From assembly GCA_027946555.1 (NCBI GenBank), contig JAPEVC010000169.1:17434-81433 (forward strand): 64,000 bases of DNA, given 5' to 3'. Made by a program: the position numbers and the translations under genes. Positions 20,637-33,363 of the stretch are shown in pieces (the first letter of the stretch is position 1; each line of letters starts with the position of its first letter). This DNA is from Gnomoniopsis sp. IMI 355080. Taxonomy: Eukaryota > Ascomycota > Sordariomycetes > Diaporthales > Gnomoniaceae. The notes beneath the pieces are model-generated. The model did no database searches and had not been told where the DNA came from. It worked only from the letters and a program-made list of their open reading frames with translations.

Positions 20637-23106
20637 TTACGCTGACGCAAAAATGTATCCTGGCCGATCAAAGGATAGCAAAAGTTTAGCCACAAGTCGA
20701 CCGCTGTAGTTCTCTTCAACATTCATGGGATATGGATGGTCGTCCCCGCTGGGCAAGATGGGGTCGCAGATGAGCCAGTCCAATTCACTCCCTATAAGCC
20801 ATGTCAGCAACACTTCCGTCGTCATCACATCGCCCGTAGCGTAGGGACTTACATTCCAACTGCATCAAACTCCTCAAACCAAGCACAAAATCCAAGCCTC
20901 CAGGACCGAGCTCGCCGGGGTCGTTCAAGCCCTCGCCAAGCAGCGGGTTGAACGCCTTCGCCGCCGCATCTCTCGAGTGGGTCTGGTAGATGTGGTGGAA
21001 CTGATACGCAAATTGCTTGAAAGGCATGTTCTCAATCTCCTCGTTGATGTTTAGCGCAAATGCTCTCCTGAACCTCGCTGGCTTCCGGTTGCGCATCTCG
21101 ATCTCATTCTCAGTAATGGAAAAGACGTCCGCCGCCGTCTCGATCGCCTCCATGAGCAGTGTGAACACTAGGAATGCCGCCAGACATGGCGCCCATTCCT
21201 CGCGCTTCCTCTTCTTCAGCCGCTTGGTGAAATCATCAAACAACGAGCTGACCTCCTGCTGCATGACGTCGTCAATCACCGTCTTGATCTGCCGATTGAG
21301 GAGCCGCGGTGTCAAGAACGGGCCCGTCGCCGCCACAGGGTTGACGGCCTGCAGCGACGCAATGGTCTGCGGCGTCATGGTCAAGTGGCGCGTCATCACG
21401 TAGTGCATCGCGTAAATGGACAGCGCGCGCCGCACAATCGGCGACCCAGACGCCTGCGCGTACTGCTGTACCATGTACAGCACCTTGCGCGGGATGAAGG
21501 TCTTGCGGATCGAGTCGGTCAGCTGCAGCGCGTAGCTGGGCTCGGACACGAGCGAGTCCACATATGCCTCGACCTTGCGCCTCAGCTCGCTGCGCTGCGA
21601 GGTGCTCACCCCGTCGTTGTGGATGTCGAGCCCAATGGGCACAGCGCGCAGCGCCTCGAGCTCCACCTCGCCGCGGTCGCCAACGAACTGGTACCACTGC
21701 TGCATGATGTCGGACGAGGCGTCCTTGGCAGTGAAGAACTTTGCGTTGACGACGAGCTTGGTGCCAAAGGTTGGGCCGGACGAGAGCACGACGCGCGCAG
21801 GCGTCTCGACGCCATTGATGGTGAAGGAGGCAACGTTGGCGTCGACGAACTTGGCCATCTCGTCGCGCCGAAAGTGTCCACGGATAAAGTCCGGAAACAG
21901 CACGTCATTGAAGTCTGGGAATTTCCAGCAAACCGCCTCAGGCACCTGCGAGCACAGCTTGACACAGTTCTTGCACGGGCGCTGCTGATCACACTTGACC
22001 TTGCGCACGTGGCAGCAGAAGCACGCGCCTGTCTGTCGCACTTTGAGGGCATTGGCACGCACCTCTTCCGACAGCGCTCCTTTCCTGCCCTTTTGAGACG
22101 ACCGCTCGATGTTCTCCATGTCACCAAAGCCGTGGCTCTTGCCCCAGTTGTCGACAGTCTGGTTGCAGAACATGATTATGCCCTCTGAGAACTTGTTGCC
22201 GTGGTCTGGGCTGTCTGACCCGGACCGAGGCGATGTTTGTGCTTTCTTCTTCTGCGTCTTTTGTACGCCAGCCGGCTTCTTGGGGATGTTTACGAATTGC
22301 GGACTGGCCTTCTTGCTGTGAGCGCCACGAGGTTCCTGCTTCACTACCGGCGAGACCGGACTCCTCGGGCTGAGCGAGATGGATGAAGAGCCTTCCGACC
22401 TTGGTGGTGGCGTGGTGAGCTGCTCCTGAACAAAGAGACTGCTTTGTACGCTGGTTGGATCCCATGGGCCCACGTGAGCCTGGCCCTGCATATCAAGTGG
22501 TATACCGAGCTGCTGGTTGAACTGTGCTTGCTGTTCCAGGTTGGTGTAGGATGCCTCCGGCAACATAGACATTGTGTCAAAGCCCGTGTTGAAGCCCGAA
22601 ATCATCATGTCCTGGGAGTCATGGGAAAAGGCGAAGTTCTGCGGTGTCAGCGTTGTCATTTGCTCTGTAAGCAGCGCCTGATGGGCTGTAAAATGCTGCT
22701 GAGCATGTTGTTGGTTATGATGGAGTGTGACGTCGGAAAAATCGAAAGCTATTGCACTGTTCCCACTGTCGATGTGGGAAGCTGGCATAGCCTCAAAGTT
22801 CGCATGAACAGAATAAGGTGAGTCTGACATTGCCTGGGCGTTCTGTGACATGACTGGTGACGGCGTCGACAGCGCTCTCACTTGCTGGCCGCCGGCGGCG
22901 TTGTGGGTGATGATATTGGCCCACGACGATCCTTGACTGACAATAGACGGGCTGGGGACACCCATGGCGGCTGAGCCAGAGCCAGAGCCCGCAAAGGACC
23001 CTGCGGTTGCGCTGAGCGACTCGAGAAATTCCCACGATTGCGAATCTTCGTCCTCGTTCAAAAAGCCCGAGCCTGGCGAGGCCCCGGATGGGAGGATGGC
23101 AGTCAT
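20637..23106 (-). CDS. Zn2Cys6 (zinc cluster) transcription factor, 2 exons
   Basis: Exons 23106-20853 and 20791-20637 give 802 aa. The intron 20852-20792 (61 nt, GTAAGT...TTATAG, CTGAC branch) joins in phase and adds a conserved-looking C-terminus (ELDWLICDPILPSGDDHP). The zinc cluster lies mid-protein at about 362-393: CFCCHVRKVKCDQQRPCKNC fits C-x2-C-x6-C-x5-C-x2-C. The sixth cysteine is either 3 or 11 residues on, unlike the usual 6-8. The region before it is long, Gln/Ser/Pro-rich and probably an activation region. After it comes a mainly helical regulatory region with a basic KRLKKRKREEW stretch. The frame is open upstream of ATG 23106 (to beyond 23247), and a candidate in-phase intron (GTACGT...CATTCAG) ends 18 nt before that ATG, so a longer N-terminus is possible. 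Targets are unknown. Confidence 0.82.
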
Positions 23107-25521
23107 GAGGACGTCCCGTTGCTGTTGCTGAATGTGCCGCGTATTGGGAATATTGTTACGTTCAGAATAGACTGAACCACGTACCTGGCCTCGTCTTTGT
23201 TTCGGCCGAGGCAGTTGGTTCTCGTTGGTGTCCAGTTTCGCAACCACGAGGGAGAGGGTCGATCGTCCACTAATACCAACAACCGTTAAGGTGACCCTCC
23301 GGCTTCTCGGCAGGCTTTGGAGACTCGCAGTCTCCTTGCTTCTCGTTTACTCGGGTGTGGCACCTCACTTATGGTTCACTCTAATCCTCTTTGCTCTGTT
23401 GTGTCCTCGTGCATATGCGCGCGCAAGTATCCGGCGCACACAGGCGTTCGTGACAACGCCCAAGATACCTCCTTATCCGTCTCGCCGCAAACTACTGTTT
23501 CGCGGATTGCTGCACTCTTATTATTCGGGAAGCACTGACAACAGCTAATGCGCAGTCGTCTGCAGGCAGCCGTACGTCGGCAGAGAGAGAAGAGAGAGGG
23601 AATTGCGCTGGCCACGTTGGCTCTTGTGTAATCGTGGGATTCTCGTTCGGTTTGCGTGGGTGCGTGCATTAATCGCGTAGCGGGAGAGTAATGTGTAGTC
23701 TATTCACCAGCAATGCGGAGGAGGGTGTAGCAATGGAGAAGCATTGTCTTCTCCGTCTATACATGTTCTACAAGAAGTATCATGGCGACTCGCCAGGGTA
23801 CGGCGAGGGGCGAAGATTGTCACCTTTAAACCCCAAACTACCCAAGCATAAGGCAAACCTTCTGGAAAGTCTCGCGGCTGAGCCAAGCCCAGCAGTCCCG
23901 CACAGCGCTTGACTTGTTTGGGAGACCGACGACAAGGGGGCCGAGACCCTCACGAGCCAATCCCATCGCCGTAGGCCACCGAAGCGGTCCCCGATTTGGA
24001 TGACAGGGGTGCGAAACTCCCACCGGCCAGACAGAGCCACGGAGAAGAGCATGTGGGTTTCTGTGATTTTGGAGGAAATACCCAACATGACCGTCGACTT
24101 TTCCTTGCCATTGTAGACCATGACGCTCCGTCTACGGCTAGCTCAATATCGCAGAAGCCTTTGTCGAGACAAATCGGCCGGACCGGATAGTTCCCGTATA
24201 AAAGAACGACCTCCACCCCTTCCCGGACCTAGATGGCGCATGTGAGCCTTGCCTATCGTTATGCATTTACATACCTGGGTACAGACACGCAACGCTGCCC
24301 TAAAATTCCGTTGCCCAAATGGCCACGGGGCAAAGAGAATGCGGGTGTACGGGCGGGTACTGTACGCGCAAAGGCCAACACACATTTGCTGCGAGGCATT
24401 GGGCTGTCGTGGTACTCTGTACACGTCGACAACCGGTCAAAAGTGCGATTCTTACATTGCCTGTGCGACGTCGAGAAATCTACGCCCAACCGGAAATGTT
24501 CCTCGGTATTGCAGCCTCATCTGAATCTTGTTCACGCTATGAGATGTATAGTATACCTACATAGGAGGGTCCCGGGCAAGTCAGAGATGCAGCTAAAGAC
24601 GGATGCCTGCAGGACGGACTGGTGTCCATTGTATGTTCAGGGCTTCTCTTCGGTGTCATGTAAACCTAACCCCAATGTCATCCTGGTCGTAGTACTCTGC
24701 TGCGACAGTGTCTCGTTGGCTTGTGCACTTTGGTCATCTCAGGCAGCTTTACTTGTCAGCCAGGGTGTCAAAACAAGCCCTAAATTTAGTTTTCATGCCC
24801 AAGCAGACACTTGTAGTGTAGAGCGACAATTGTTTGGGCAAACTTTAGTATCAGTCTTTTTGTAAGGCAAAATAAATATACATAGACAAAAGGCAACGCT
24901 TGTCTAAAAAAAATAGAAAAAACCAGCAAAGGCTACATAACATGATGTGATAAACATCGACCGATCGACGTCAGTCAAGAGGGTAATAATAGTGGGTGGT
25001 AGTGGTAAATGTTTCCGATCCCAGCAGACACAAACATACCAGCTAACGCGTGATAATCCAGCCCACCCCTTCTTCCTGTTGAGTAAGCTTTTGGTTGTTT
25101 TTTCCGCTCGCAAATTGCATTAATCCCGATTTCTTCCCAATGCAAACAAAGGTTATGGACAATGAGAGGAGTTGCTCTGTAGAGGCCAGCCAAGTGCATT
25201 TCGTTCAGTCGTCTCAGAGAGTACATCTTGTGTGATGGTTGGTGTTTAGGTATGTCGTCGTCACGTCCAAATCGTTCCCTGTTGTCTTCCGTCCTGCTTA
25301 ATGTTGACGGTGCTGCTGTCCAAGTTCCGTACTCCGTACATGGTCTTCAACCACGTGGCTCATGGTGGCGACAGCCCATGCTGTGTTCCTGCATCATCTC
25401 TCAGCATTGCCTCGGTAGGCAAAAAATACATGTGAGTCGTCTGAGAAGACGACTCGGATGGCAAATAAGACCCTGAAAGGCCACATGACTTGAAGATGAC
25501 CATCACGGTCTTCTGCCAAGT
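23107..25521. other. Upstream region of the zinc-cluster gene; no gene seen
   Basis: Long 5' region of the Zn2Cys6 gene and 3' region of the next minus-strand gene. A 210-codon plus-strand frame (24233-24865) has no recognisable domain, is Cys- and Val-rich without pattern, and overlaps frames on the other strand; I treat it as chance. An A-run lies at about 24906-24913. Confidence 0.5.
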
Positions 25522-26782
25522 CTAGTCGAGCTGAGAATCCTTTGGCAACCGCCCCTCTGACATCTTGCCATATTGCCGGATGAAGTGCGCGAATCGCCCT
25601 TTGAAGTCCTTCAGGCCCGACTGAATCTTGCGGCTGCTGCCTTGGCCCTCTCCTGGATCTGCTGCTCGGTCGTCACGTACAACCGGTCTAAATAATCCAT
25701 TGCCTGGGCGTCCTTCAAGATCTTTGCGACCTGAATGCCCGCACTGATCAGCTGCAAGATATTGCGATCATCTTTCAGTGGCCGACTCTGATGCTTGGCA
25801 GCATGCCTCATCTCAAGGCTGTTCTCCAGTATTGTAACGAATTGCTTGATCTGGCCGTTGTAAAGCACACGCGCCGGAATCCTCCGCTTAGTCGCCAGCC
25901 GCTTTAGTAGATATACCCACTCGGTCCACTCGCGATCCTGTGGGCGCTCAACGGGCCGCATGTCCTGCGTGAGTGGGATAGGAAACTGATACTTGGCAAC
26001 AAAGTCGTACGCGCACTGCGACAAACGATCGTTGACCTGTGAGAGCACATTGTCCTGCTCCTGAACAAGGAGGTTGGTGGGGAGATGTGGCAGCTCGCGC
26101 TCCTGCATGGCAATGTACTCGGGCGGTGGGCGCTGGAGGAATTGGTGCGGGCCGTCAAACTCGTCGCGATTAGAGGGTCGACGTTGAGCGCGCTTGCCAT
26201 GCGGCGCCTTGTGCTTGCCTGGCGGTGTCGTCCCTGCGCTGTCGCCCATCGAATAGTCGGAGAGGCTCGGAGACGCGATGATGTCGTCCATCGAGTCTGA
26301 GGGTGAGAAGCGGCCCTGGTGGTCCCAGTTCTGCGGACTCGTCCCCTTGAACGAGCCGTAGGGCTGTGACAGTGGACCAGTGTTTCCGTATGTCACTGAC
26401 AACGGCCTTGAGTTGAAGGGCTGTGAATTATTAGGATAGGCTGTCTCGGAATGTCCTTGGCTATTGGCTACTGTCGATATGCTCCCAGGGAGATTGTAGT
26501 TCGAATTACTGCCGCCGTATGTTACGCTTTGGGTGCATTTTGGTTATCATCGACGCCCACCATCCAAGGAAGTCCAAATGGGTCTCCTCCTTACCTTTGT
26601 GGTCTGTTGAAGCCGTGCACATTCTCATAGCTTCTGCTGGGAAAAGGATCTTGGTATACGACCGGACTGTCCTCCAAATGTCAGCTGGCGCGGGTCGCGT
26701 CTAGGAATCTCGCGTCTGGTCCGCACCTTCGCGCTCCCCATGGTCCTTTGGAATTCCTGTATGAATAATCCGGTTGCGCCAT
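25522..26782 (-). CDS. Conserved-looking fungal protein, function unknown; 3' end ambiguous
   Basis: Exons 26782-26727, 26666-26595 and 26526 onward join in phase 2 twice. Introns are 26726-26667 (GTGCGG...GGACAG, CTGAC branch) and 26594-26527 (GTAAGG...CCAAAG). Read straight, the frame stops at 25611-25613, giving 347 aa. In the next frame the sequence continues with KIQSGLKDFKGRFAHFIRQY to a stop at 25524-25522, which looks like the natural C-terminus. Either one base has been lost in the GCAGCAGCCGC run, or a 44-nt intron (GTACGT...GGCAG, 25680-25637) restores phase. The N-terminus is Tyr/Ser/Pro/Asn-rich and disordered. The C-terminal half is helical and well structured (EWTEWVYLLKRLATKRRIPA, HQSRPLKDDRNILQLISAG, AKILKDAQAMDYLDRLY). 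It has the look of a conserved nuclear regulator, possibly of the medusa type, but that is unverified. The start ATG follows two upstream stops. Confidence 0.65.
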
Positions 26783-29700
26783 TTCTATCCTTTCCCGAAT
26801 GTGGGTATCCAGAAGTCCGAGGGATGTGGAAAAGTTCCTAAGACGGCCTCTGGAAAACAGCAAAAAAAGCAGACAGTCTAGACAAAAAGAAGCATGCGTC
26901 CACGGCAGAAACCAAATGGCTGTTGACGCCAGCTTCTGACAAATGGGAATTGCCCACGGATTGTGCTTGTAAGGCCCAAATTCACTCCTGGAGATTCCTT
27001 TGGCAAGCTTGGTCCTGCTACCAAGGGATCCACGGCTATAGTAGATGGTTCTTCCGGGATGTGCGTCTTCGGTGATGCAGCGGTGTGTGCTTAAATGTCC
27101 AGGTGATCGGTGCAAGGCGGACGACGACTCATAGCAGGCAGGTCTCTTGTCCTTAAAATCCAAAACGGGAACTCGTGAGTGAAATAGCAGCTAAGATTGT
27201 AGCGCAACACTCTCGCTTCAGGAACTGTGCACAGACGGTTTGTCTCATCAAGTCCTGAATGGTCGGTCGACTTCTGTCCAGGGCGATGGACAGATGGTTC
27301 TGGACTCGTCGGAGCCCGGGGTGGTTGTTTTTATCTACTCTCCAAGAAGTTGCAAGGAATGTGCTTCGAGCTGGCTGGTAGCCGAAACCTATTTCTCGTG
27401 AGCAGGGCGTCCAAGGCTGGAGACTCCAACGCGATCTCCTCCTAAAAAAAAAAAAAGTCGCCACCAGTATCCACAGCACCAGGACCAGGAGAGATGTGAT
27501 TTTCGAGCCGCGTCTGTTGTGCAAACTTTCCGTACCGCAATGGACCACGGGCAAATGAACCGATGAGCAGAGGTTACAAGTCGGGCGTACCAGGGCTTTG
27601 GAAGAAGCAATCAAGTCGTACCTGCCGTACCACCGATTGCCCTCTCGGCCCTGAATCTCGTGCAGGGTGGGTGCGCGTCTAAGGGCGGGAGTGTGGATGT
27701 ACAGCTGGCTCCGCTCAGGGAGCAACCCAGAACAGCACAATGGCCTTAAAAGCTCCGCAGATGCTGTAACCCCGAAAGTGACGGTAATGTTCAAGCAGAA
27801 TGACGCCGCAGCTGTTAATGCCAGCAGCTTGATGAACCGGCGGCACTGGCATGAGATCCGTTGGGCCGTGACAATTTCCTGCGTTGTGGCCCAAGGGTGG
27901 GCTCTTCTTGGGGGTTCGGCGTGGCTGCAGGGAGCACCTGGGTGCTTTGGGTAGCGGTGCCAGCACATCGGGCCATTGGGCGGGAATATGCAATACAGCA
28001 GCCCAACGAGGCATTGATGCCAGATCCGCTCTGTTGTCTCACACGGGGGTAGCCTCGAACTCTAAAGCACAGCGGATGATAGGCTCGCCAAAGCGACGTG
28101 GACACGTTTATCAGTCAATGTCAGCTTGGTTATGCATACTGGCAAATTACAAGTCCTCAAACCTGGCAGTCCTGCAGTGGTTGTGGTGTGCACGTATTCT
28201 GAAATCTGACCGTTGCAGCTGATGCTCTATGTCAATAGAACTGTCAATAGAAAAGCAAGTAGAATCCTTCCGCCGCGGGCCAAATATCACGGCTTGCAAA
28301 GCCACTTTGTTGTTTGACACATCGTGAAGGCATTCAACTTGATAGTCAGCGCATTCGAAAATTCAACCCATGCGCTGGGGGCTGCGCGTTTTAGCACCAA
28401 GGACTGCCCCAGCATTGTCACTGACGTCGCTTGACTGCTGGCCAGATCCCAGCGACCTCGTGGGCTCACGGACCGAAGTGGCTCTGCAGCTTGCCTGCTG
28501 TTGTAGCAGTCGGGTATGCGCCCACGATGGACGCGTCGGTCGTCTACTTTCGCGTCGAGATATGGAATGTACTGTACTTTCGAGGCTGATTTTCCGTTTC
28601 GTGGAGTTGATTCACATCCATAAACAAATCTCACGCAGAAGTCGTGATGTGTCGTCTACTCCAGCGAACAACAGAAAATACGGAGGCTGCATCGAAATGC
28701 ATGCTTGCACGAGTCTGACTTACTGATGCTGCTTGCCACACACTCCGGACGGTCGGTCCAAAGGGTCAACAACATGCCTCCTGAAGCGTTGCTATGCCTT
28801 ACAATTGGCCCTCCTGCCCGTTGTGCTTCCGGGTTGCTTCAGAAGTGTTAATCAGTTGGGACCGCGAAAACAAGAGTCGCAGTGCATCCTTCGTATTCGC
28901 CAGGTCATTGTTCAGCCTGGAAAACGCATTGCCTCTGAGGTCGCCAACCGTTCAAGCCGTCGTCTGCGCACTCTGCGTGGGGACAGTCTCTCAAAGGCAG
29001 TCAGTTCAGAAAAGTTGCGTACCTGCATCCCAATACATCAGGAAACTCTCCGGTTTGCAGTATAGCAGTCCCACTCGTTTGCGTCTTGAAAACAGGAGCA
29101 CGTGGGCTTGCACCAACCCAACGCCTTGCATCCCACCTTCATCAGACGATTCGCGCAATCGCGTTGAACCCCGCTCCGACGACGTGGTGATGTGGCTTGC
29201 AGTACTCTCCTGCCGTACTTACGCAGACCAGTCATGCTCGACGGAGGCCGTATCTCTGGTTGGCGTCCCCAGAATGGGCGCTCTTGCATCCACATATGCA
29301 ACGCCATGCACACGACGATTCATAAATGACAACGCCCACCAGCCTTCGAGCCCAGAGTGCAATCCTTCGACTTGGCGGATCGGGCATCAACTTCGCCACC
29401 GCGAGCACACCTCTGATCCCGCTTGCGGAGCTCTCGATGTGATGGCCTCCTCGTCGCTCAGCCTGAACCAATGATTTTCTGTTCGAAATTGGGAGGTGGT
29501 CCAGGGAGCTTCGAAGAGGCCCCGTGAGCCTGGCTGGGAGACTACGGAGGCGGTCATCATTGCGCCTGATCCAGTTCCACGGCTTGGGCGAATTTCTGGT
29601 AGCGCTCGATTCTCATTCCCCGCCTTTTGCTTTGAGATGGAGTAGGCCTGCCTCAGAGCCTTGATGGCTCCACGATCAAGTAAAGCATGATGTCCAGTTC

Positions 29701-32700
29701 TGTGTACCTTCCATAGCGGAATTGGCGCTTCCACCAAAGTATCCCGTTGGCCTGTCTAGATGGAAAGTTGTTAGCTGCTGAGATGCATATACGACTACAT
29801 GGGCACGGGTTCCCAGATCTTCAACACAGGGCTGGCCTCACACAAGCACTTTATTGACCAGTCCTGTCCACTCTCGCCGACCCGGACAACTCGCAAGTGC
29901 TCCTGCAGGGGAATTGAGAAGCTACTTGATTGTTCTCCCTGTGACAGAGTGCTCGCACCTCGAAGAATTCCCGAGTCGAGCACTTGGTGCTGGCGACTGG
30001 AAGTCTGATCTACACCCATGCAGGTGCAACTTCACTTTAATATCGAAACGTTGTCGCACACTTTCCTCCAAACCACGGGGTCGAGGCGAGAAGTTCTCAA
30101 GGGTGATCTTGAGCATGTTCTGTGCAGACCGCGAGATTTGCGAGGGTAGATGAGCTGCCATGTGACCTCTGGGAGTGATCGTCGTTGAAAGCGAATGTGT
30201 GAGTGATGGACCTGGTGGGAGGCAAACGCGGATAGGTGAGCTCATCGTCTGATGTGAAGGTATTGAGCTTTCGGATCTTCTCACTCATCGCAATTCTTTC
30301 ATGGAACAGAAGACTGTCGGAAGACGACACGCCGAACCTTTCTTTCGCCACCAACTGAAGCTGTTGACGTGCAAGACGCCGCCACAGCAGATGATGAGTT
30401 GCCAACTGGGAATGTCGTGCGTGGTCGTTCCGAGTCAGCCATGGTGAATTGGTCCAAGATACCCTCGTCACTGCTGCGTTGTCCAAACAAGGAGGCTGAC
30501 CATGGGCGCCAACAAGTTTCACGAAAGCAATCTCCAGAGCTTGAACGGCGAAGACACGACTTGCCAGCACCGCCAGCTTATGTGGCCCGCTCAGCAAGGG
30601 TGACGCCTACGCCGCTATCGATCGCCGATTTCTCAAGCTTGAAAATGATGACGAGTATGGGGAAATTCTCGCAAATTGTTGATCGAACTGATCCAAGTCC
30701 AGTGGATTACAAGTCGACTGCTCTGATACTCGCAATGTTCACTGCGAGTCGTCATCGCAGATTGCCGAATGGCAATCGAACCTGCTTGATTTGCGGTCAT
30801 ATTCGCGGTGCCATTGGCGAAATGACACTTGCACTGAGCGATGGATCCAAATCAAAAAATGGAAATGAGGAGCTCAAGCATAAGGCCGATACGAGAAATA
30901 AACCTCTGCCTAATCGAAGACACGATTCCTTTGTGTCGCAGCACGTACTTCGAGAACACAGGAATATATCTCGGCGTGATCACTTAGATTCACGCTTCGG
31001 TATGCCTCGTCCAGCATATCGAGGAAGCTAGGAAGCCGACAGTAATAATTGCCCTGCCGCTTCAACTTGCTTCTGAAACGAACAAATTGACAATTCAGCA
31101 TCTTAATGGTCCGGCACCAACAATAGCTGCGTTAGTAAGAAGGAGGCTGTTCGGATGTAAATGACCACCAGCCACTCGCTGAGTCTCGGCGGTGAGGCTA
31201 GATCGCAATGTCTGGTAGAGATCGGCTCGACTGGCCATTTTCGCAAATTGTGTGCCCAGCCTCACGTTGCTATCAGATGACGATGCTGCGAAGTCGGTAA
31301 GAGATAGCTAATCTGAAAGCACTGGTTGCAGAAAGCTAGCGCGGCCATGTGCGTGAGGTGTGCCTGGTTCACTCGACACCGCAACGATCGACAGGAGAAC
31401 AGCTCGAGGAGCTCTCCTCAAACAGCTAGCTGTTCTAGTAGCTAGCGATCGACAAACCTAATTTCTCGGAAGGCTTCGCAAGAAGAAAGATGGACATGCC
31501 ACGTTTGGTCAGTTGCTAGGAAAATACTAAGGCCTCGCTGGTAGAAGCCTTAATTTGACGGTTGTAGCGAGGCCAGAAGACGAAACCATATGCCTCGGAT
31601 GAGATTCGAAAGCACCAAAGGTGGCCGCGTGGCTCATGGCTCCTTATCCGCAGCGCTCACACTGGCGGACTGGCAACTGCACGTATGAACATACGAATTA
31701 CTGTTGTATGGGAGAACGAGGAGCAATCATGCACGAGGCTTGGCGTGTATGGATGCGTTGTCTGTGCAGCAGGCTGCTTGACCAGTCAAGAAGCGCAAAA
31801 GTCGATGCCGAGTAGGCCGATGACGAATTGATTGGCTGGGACAGCACCCAAGTCCCCGGCGCTTTGCTCTCAAAACAGGGAAGTTGGTTATGGTGGTGTG
31901 AAGCCGACCCAGCTGCCCAGCCAGCAGGCTACATACGGAAGAACCGGAAAGCAAACCGGCAGCTTCCAGCGCGGCACGCGCGCGCTGCTTGCTTGCGTCC
32001 TGTATCCTGCGGCCGTTGTCATGGCCTGGCCTGGCCAGCCTGGGCGAAGGTTGCAGAATCAATTGAGACGTTGACAGGGCGAGATTGAGGAAGCGCGAAA
32101 GAATGAGACGACGTGGGCATCAGCAGGCGCCGGACGAGCTCGTGATGGAGAAGCAAATGAAAGTGAAAGTGGAAACAAACCAAGCACGAGGAAGAAGCAA
32201 AGGCGGGCCGCCGCCGGGGATCATTGGCCGAAGCGAGACCACGAGCGGCAGGGATGCAATGGGCTCAAACCCGCGGAGCGGGGAAGGAGCCTGGGACGCA
32301 AAGCGTGCAACGCAAGGTGTGCGCAGGGTGTGCAATGGTCCATTCGGAAGCTGCCAGCTCACACGCTGTGGGGCTTGCTCATCTCGCTCCTGTCTCCTTC
32401 CCTCCTCACAGGCTCTGCCCTGTCGCTCCCAGCTGCAACTTTAAAACCCAACCCGCTCCTCATCAGTGCCCAACTTGCTTCGTGCTTCCCTTCTTTCCAC
32501 TCTAGAACATCTTCATCACTCTCTCGCGCACAGCAAAACACTCCACAACAGCCCACCGGTCCCATTTCAGCCCAACGTCTGCAACCCGCTCCTGGTTCCC
32601 CTGTTGATCTTCCGCTGCTATTTATTCTCTACACAATAACCTTTCAGCCCTACATACAACTCCCATTCCAAGCGCTGCTTGCTCCATAAAGGATTCTCCT

Positions 32701-33363
32701 CTTTGTCTCGCTGTCTACTGCAGTTGGAATTGAGCACGTCACCCAACAACACCAGCCAGCATAAAAGAACAGGCCGTTCTGGATATTGCCGGTTGTCTTT
32801 GCCCTGAGGATACTGTCTCATACTGTCACTCGTGCAGTGAGACCTCCACAACAAACCGTTGTGCCACAAGGACTACTACCCAGTCGAGGTATCACTCTGA
32901 TCAATTTATCGAGTGTTTGATACCTTGTTCCCACAGGATTTGAGCATCCCGCTCTGGATACTGCCACAGGATTGCCCACCGTGGCCAGATCACATATTCC
33001 GGATTCCATGTCTGGACACTCATTGCACTCGAACAACAGCAGAATGCAGAGCCCTACTAGGTATACTACCCTTGTTTCTACTTTGTCTTTCCCCGGAGGC
33101 GTTACTTTGTGTTTTTTTTTTTTTGGATGTTGCAGCAGCGTCTATGTGGGAACAACCCACACAGTCAACCCAACCTGCCGAACGGATCCCATGTTTTCCC
33201 AGCCGGCCACCTAGGAGAGGATGTACACCGGAACTCCAAGGACGGACCACAACCAGTGGCAAATATGGACCTTGGACCCTTGAACCTTTTAACGACCCGT
33301 GGGAAACCTAATCTGGCCATCTTTTTTGTTCCTGCAATCTGTTGAGGAACTGGACAGCCGTCC
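26783..33363. other. Long gene-poor stretch
   Basis: Many short frames on both strands, none with a family signature. A run of about twelve A lies at 27443-27454. A minus-strand frame from ATG 30288 to 30097 (63 codons, MSEKIRKLNTFTSDDEL) is the most protein-like and may be an exon. A 12-bp duplication (GTCAATAGAA core) lies at about 28231-28252. From about 32380 the plus strand becomes CT-rich with a TTTAAAA box near 32441, a plausible promoter for the C2H2 gene. A 13-T run is at 33112-33124. Confidence 0.45.
31385..31454. repeat. Palindromic segment flanked by 9-bp direct repeats
   Basis: CGATCGACA occurs at 31385-31393 and again at 31446-31454. Between them are 52 bp containing the inverted pair GAACAGCT (31397-31404) and AGCTGTTC (31428-31435), and inside it GAGGAG-CT-CTCCTC (31406-31419). 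This resembles a small transposon remnant with a 9-bp target duplication, but could also be a simple cruciform-forming sequence. Confidence 0.45.

Noticed and set aside
21385..22188. 267-codon plus-strand frame across the zinc-cluster gene
   Set aside because: Antisense shadow of a GC-rich coding exon; no signature of its own.
24233..24865. 210-codon plus-strand frame
   Set aside because: No domain, no splice-supported neighbours, erratic composition, overlapped by frames on both strands.
27153..27968. 271-codon minus-strand frame upstream of the 25.5-26.8 kb gene
   Set aside because: Contains a translated poly-A tract (FFFFRRR) and low-quality composition; more likely leader or intergenic DNA.
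30369..31031. 220-codon plus-strand frame with a CLICG motif
   Set aside because: A single CxxC is not a zinc-binding domain; no other structure and no recognised family.
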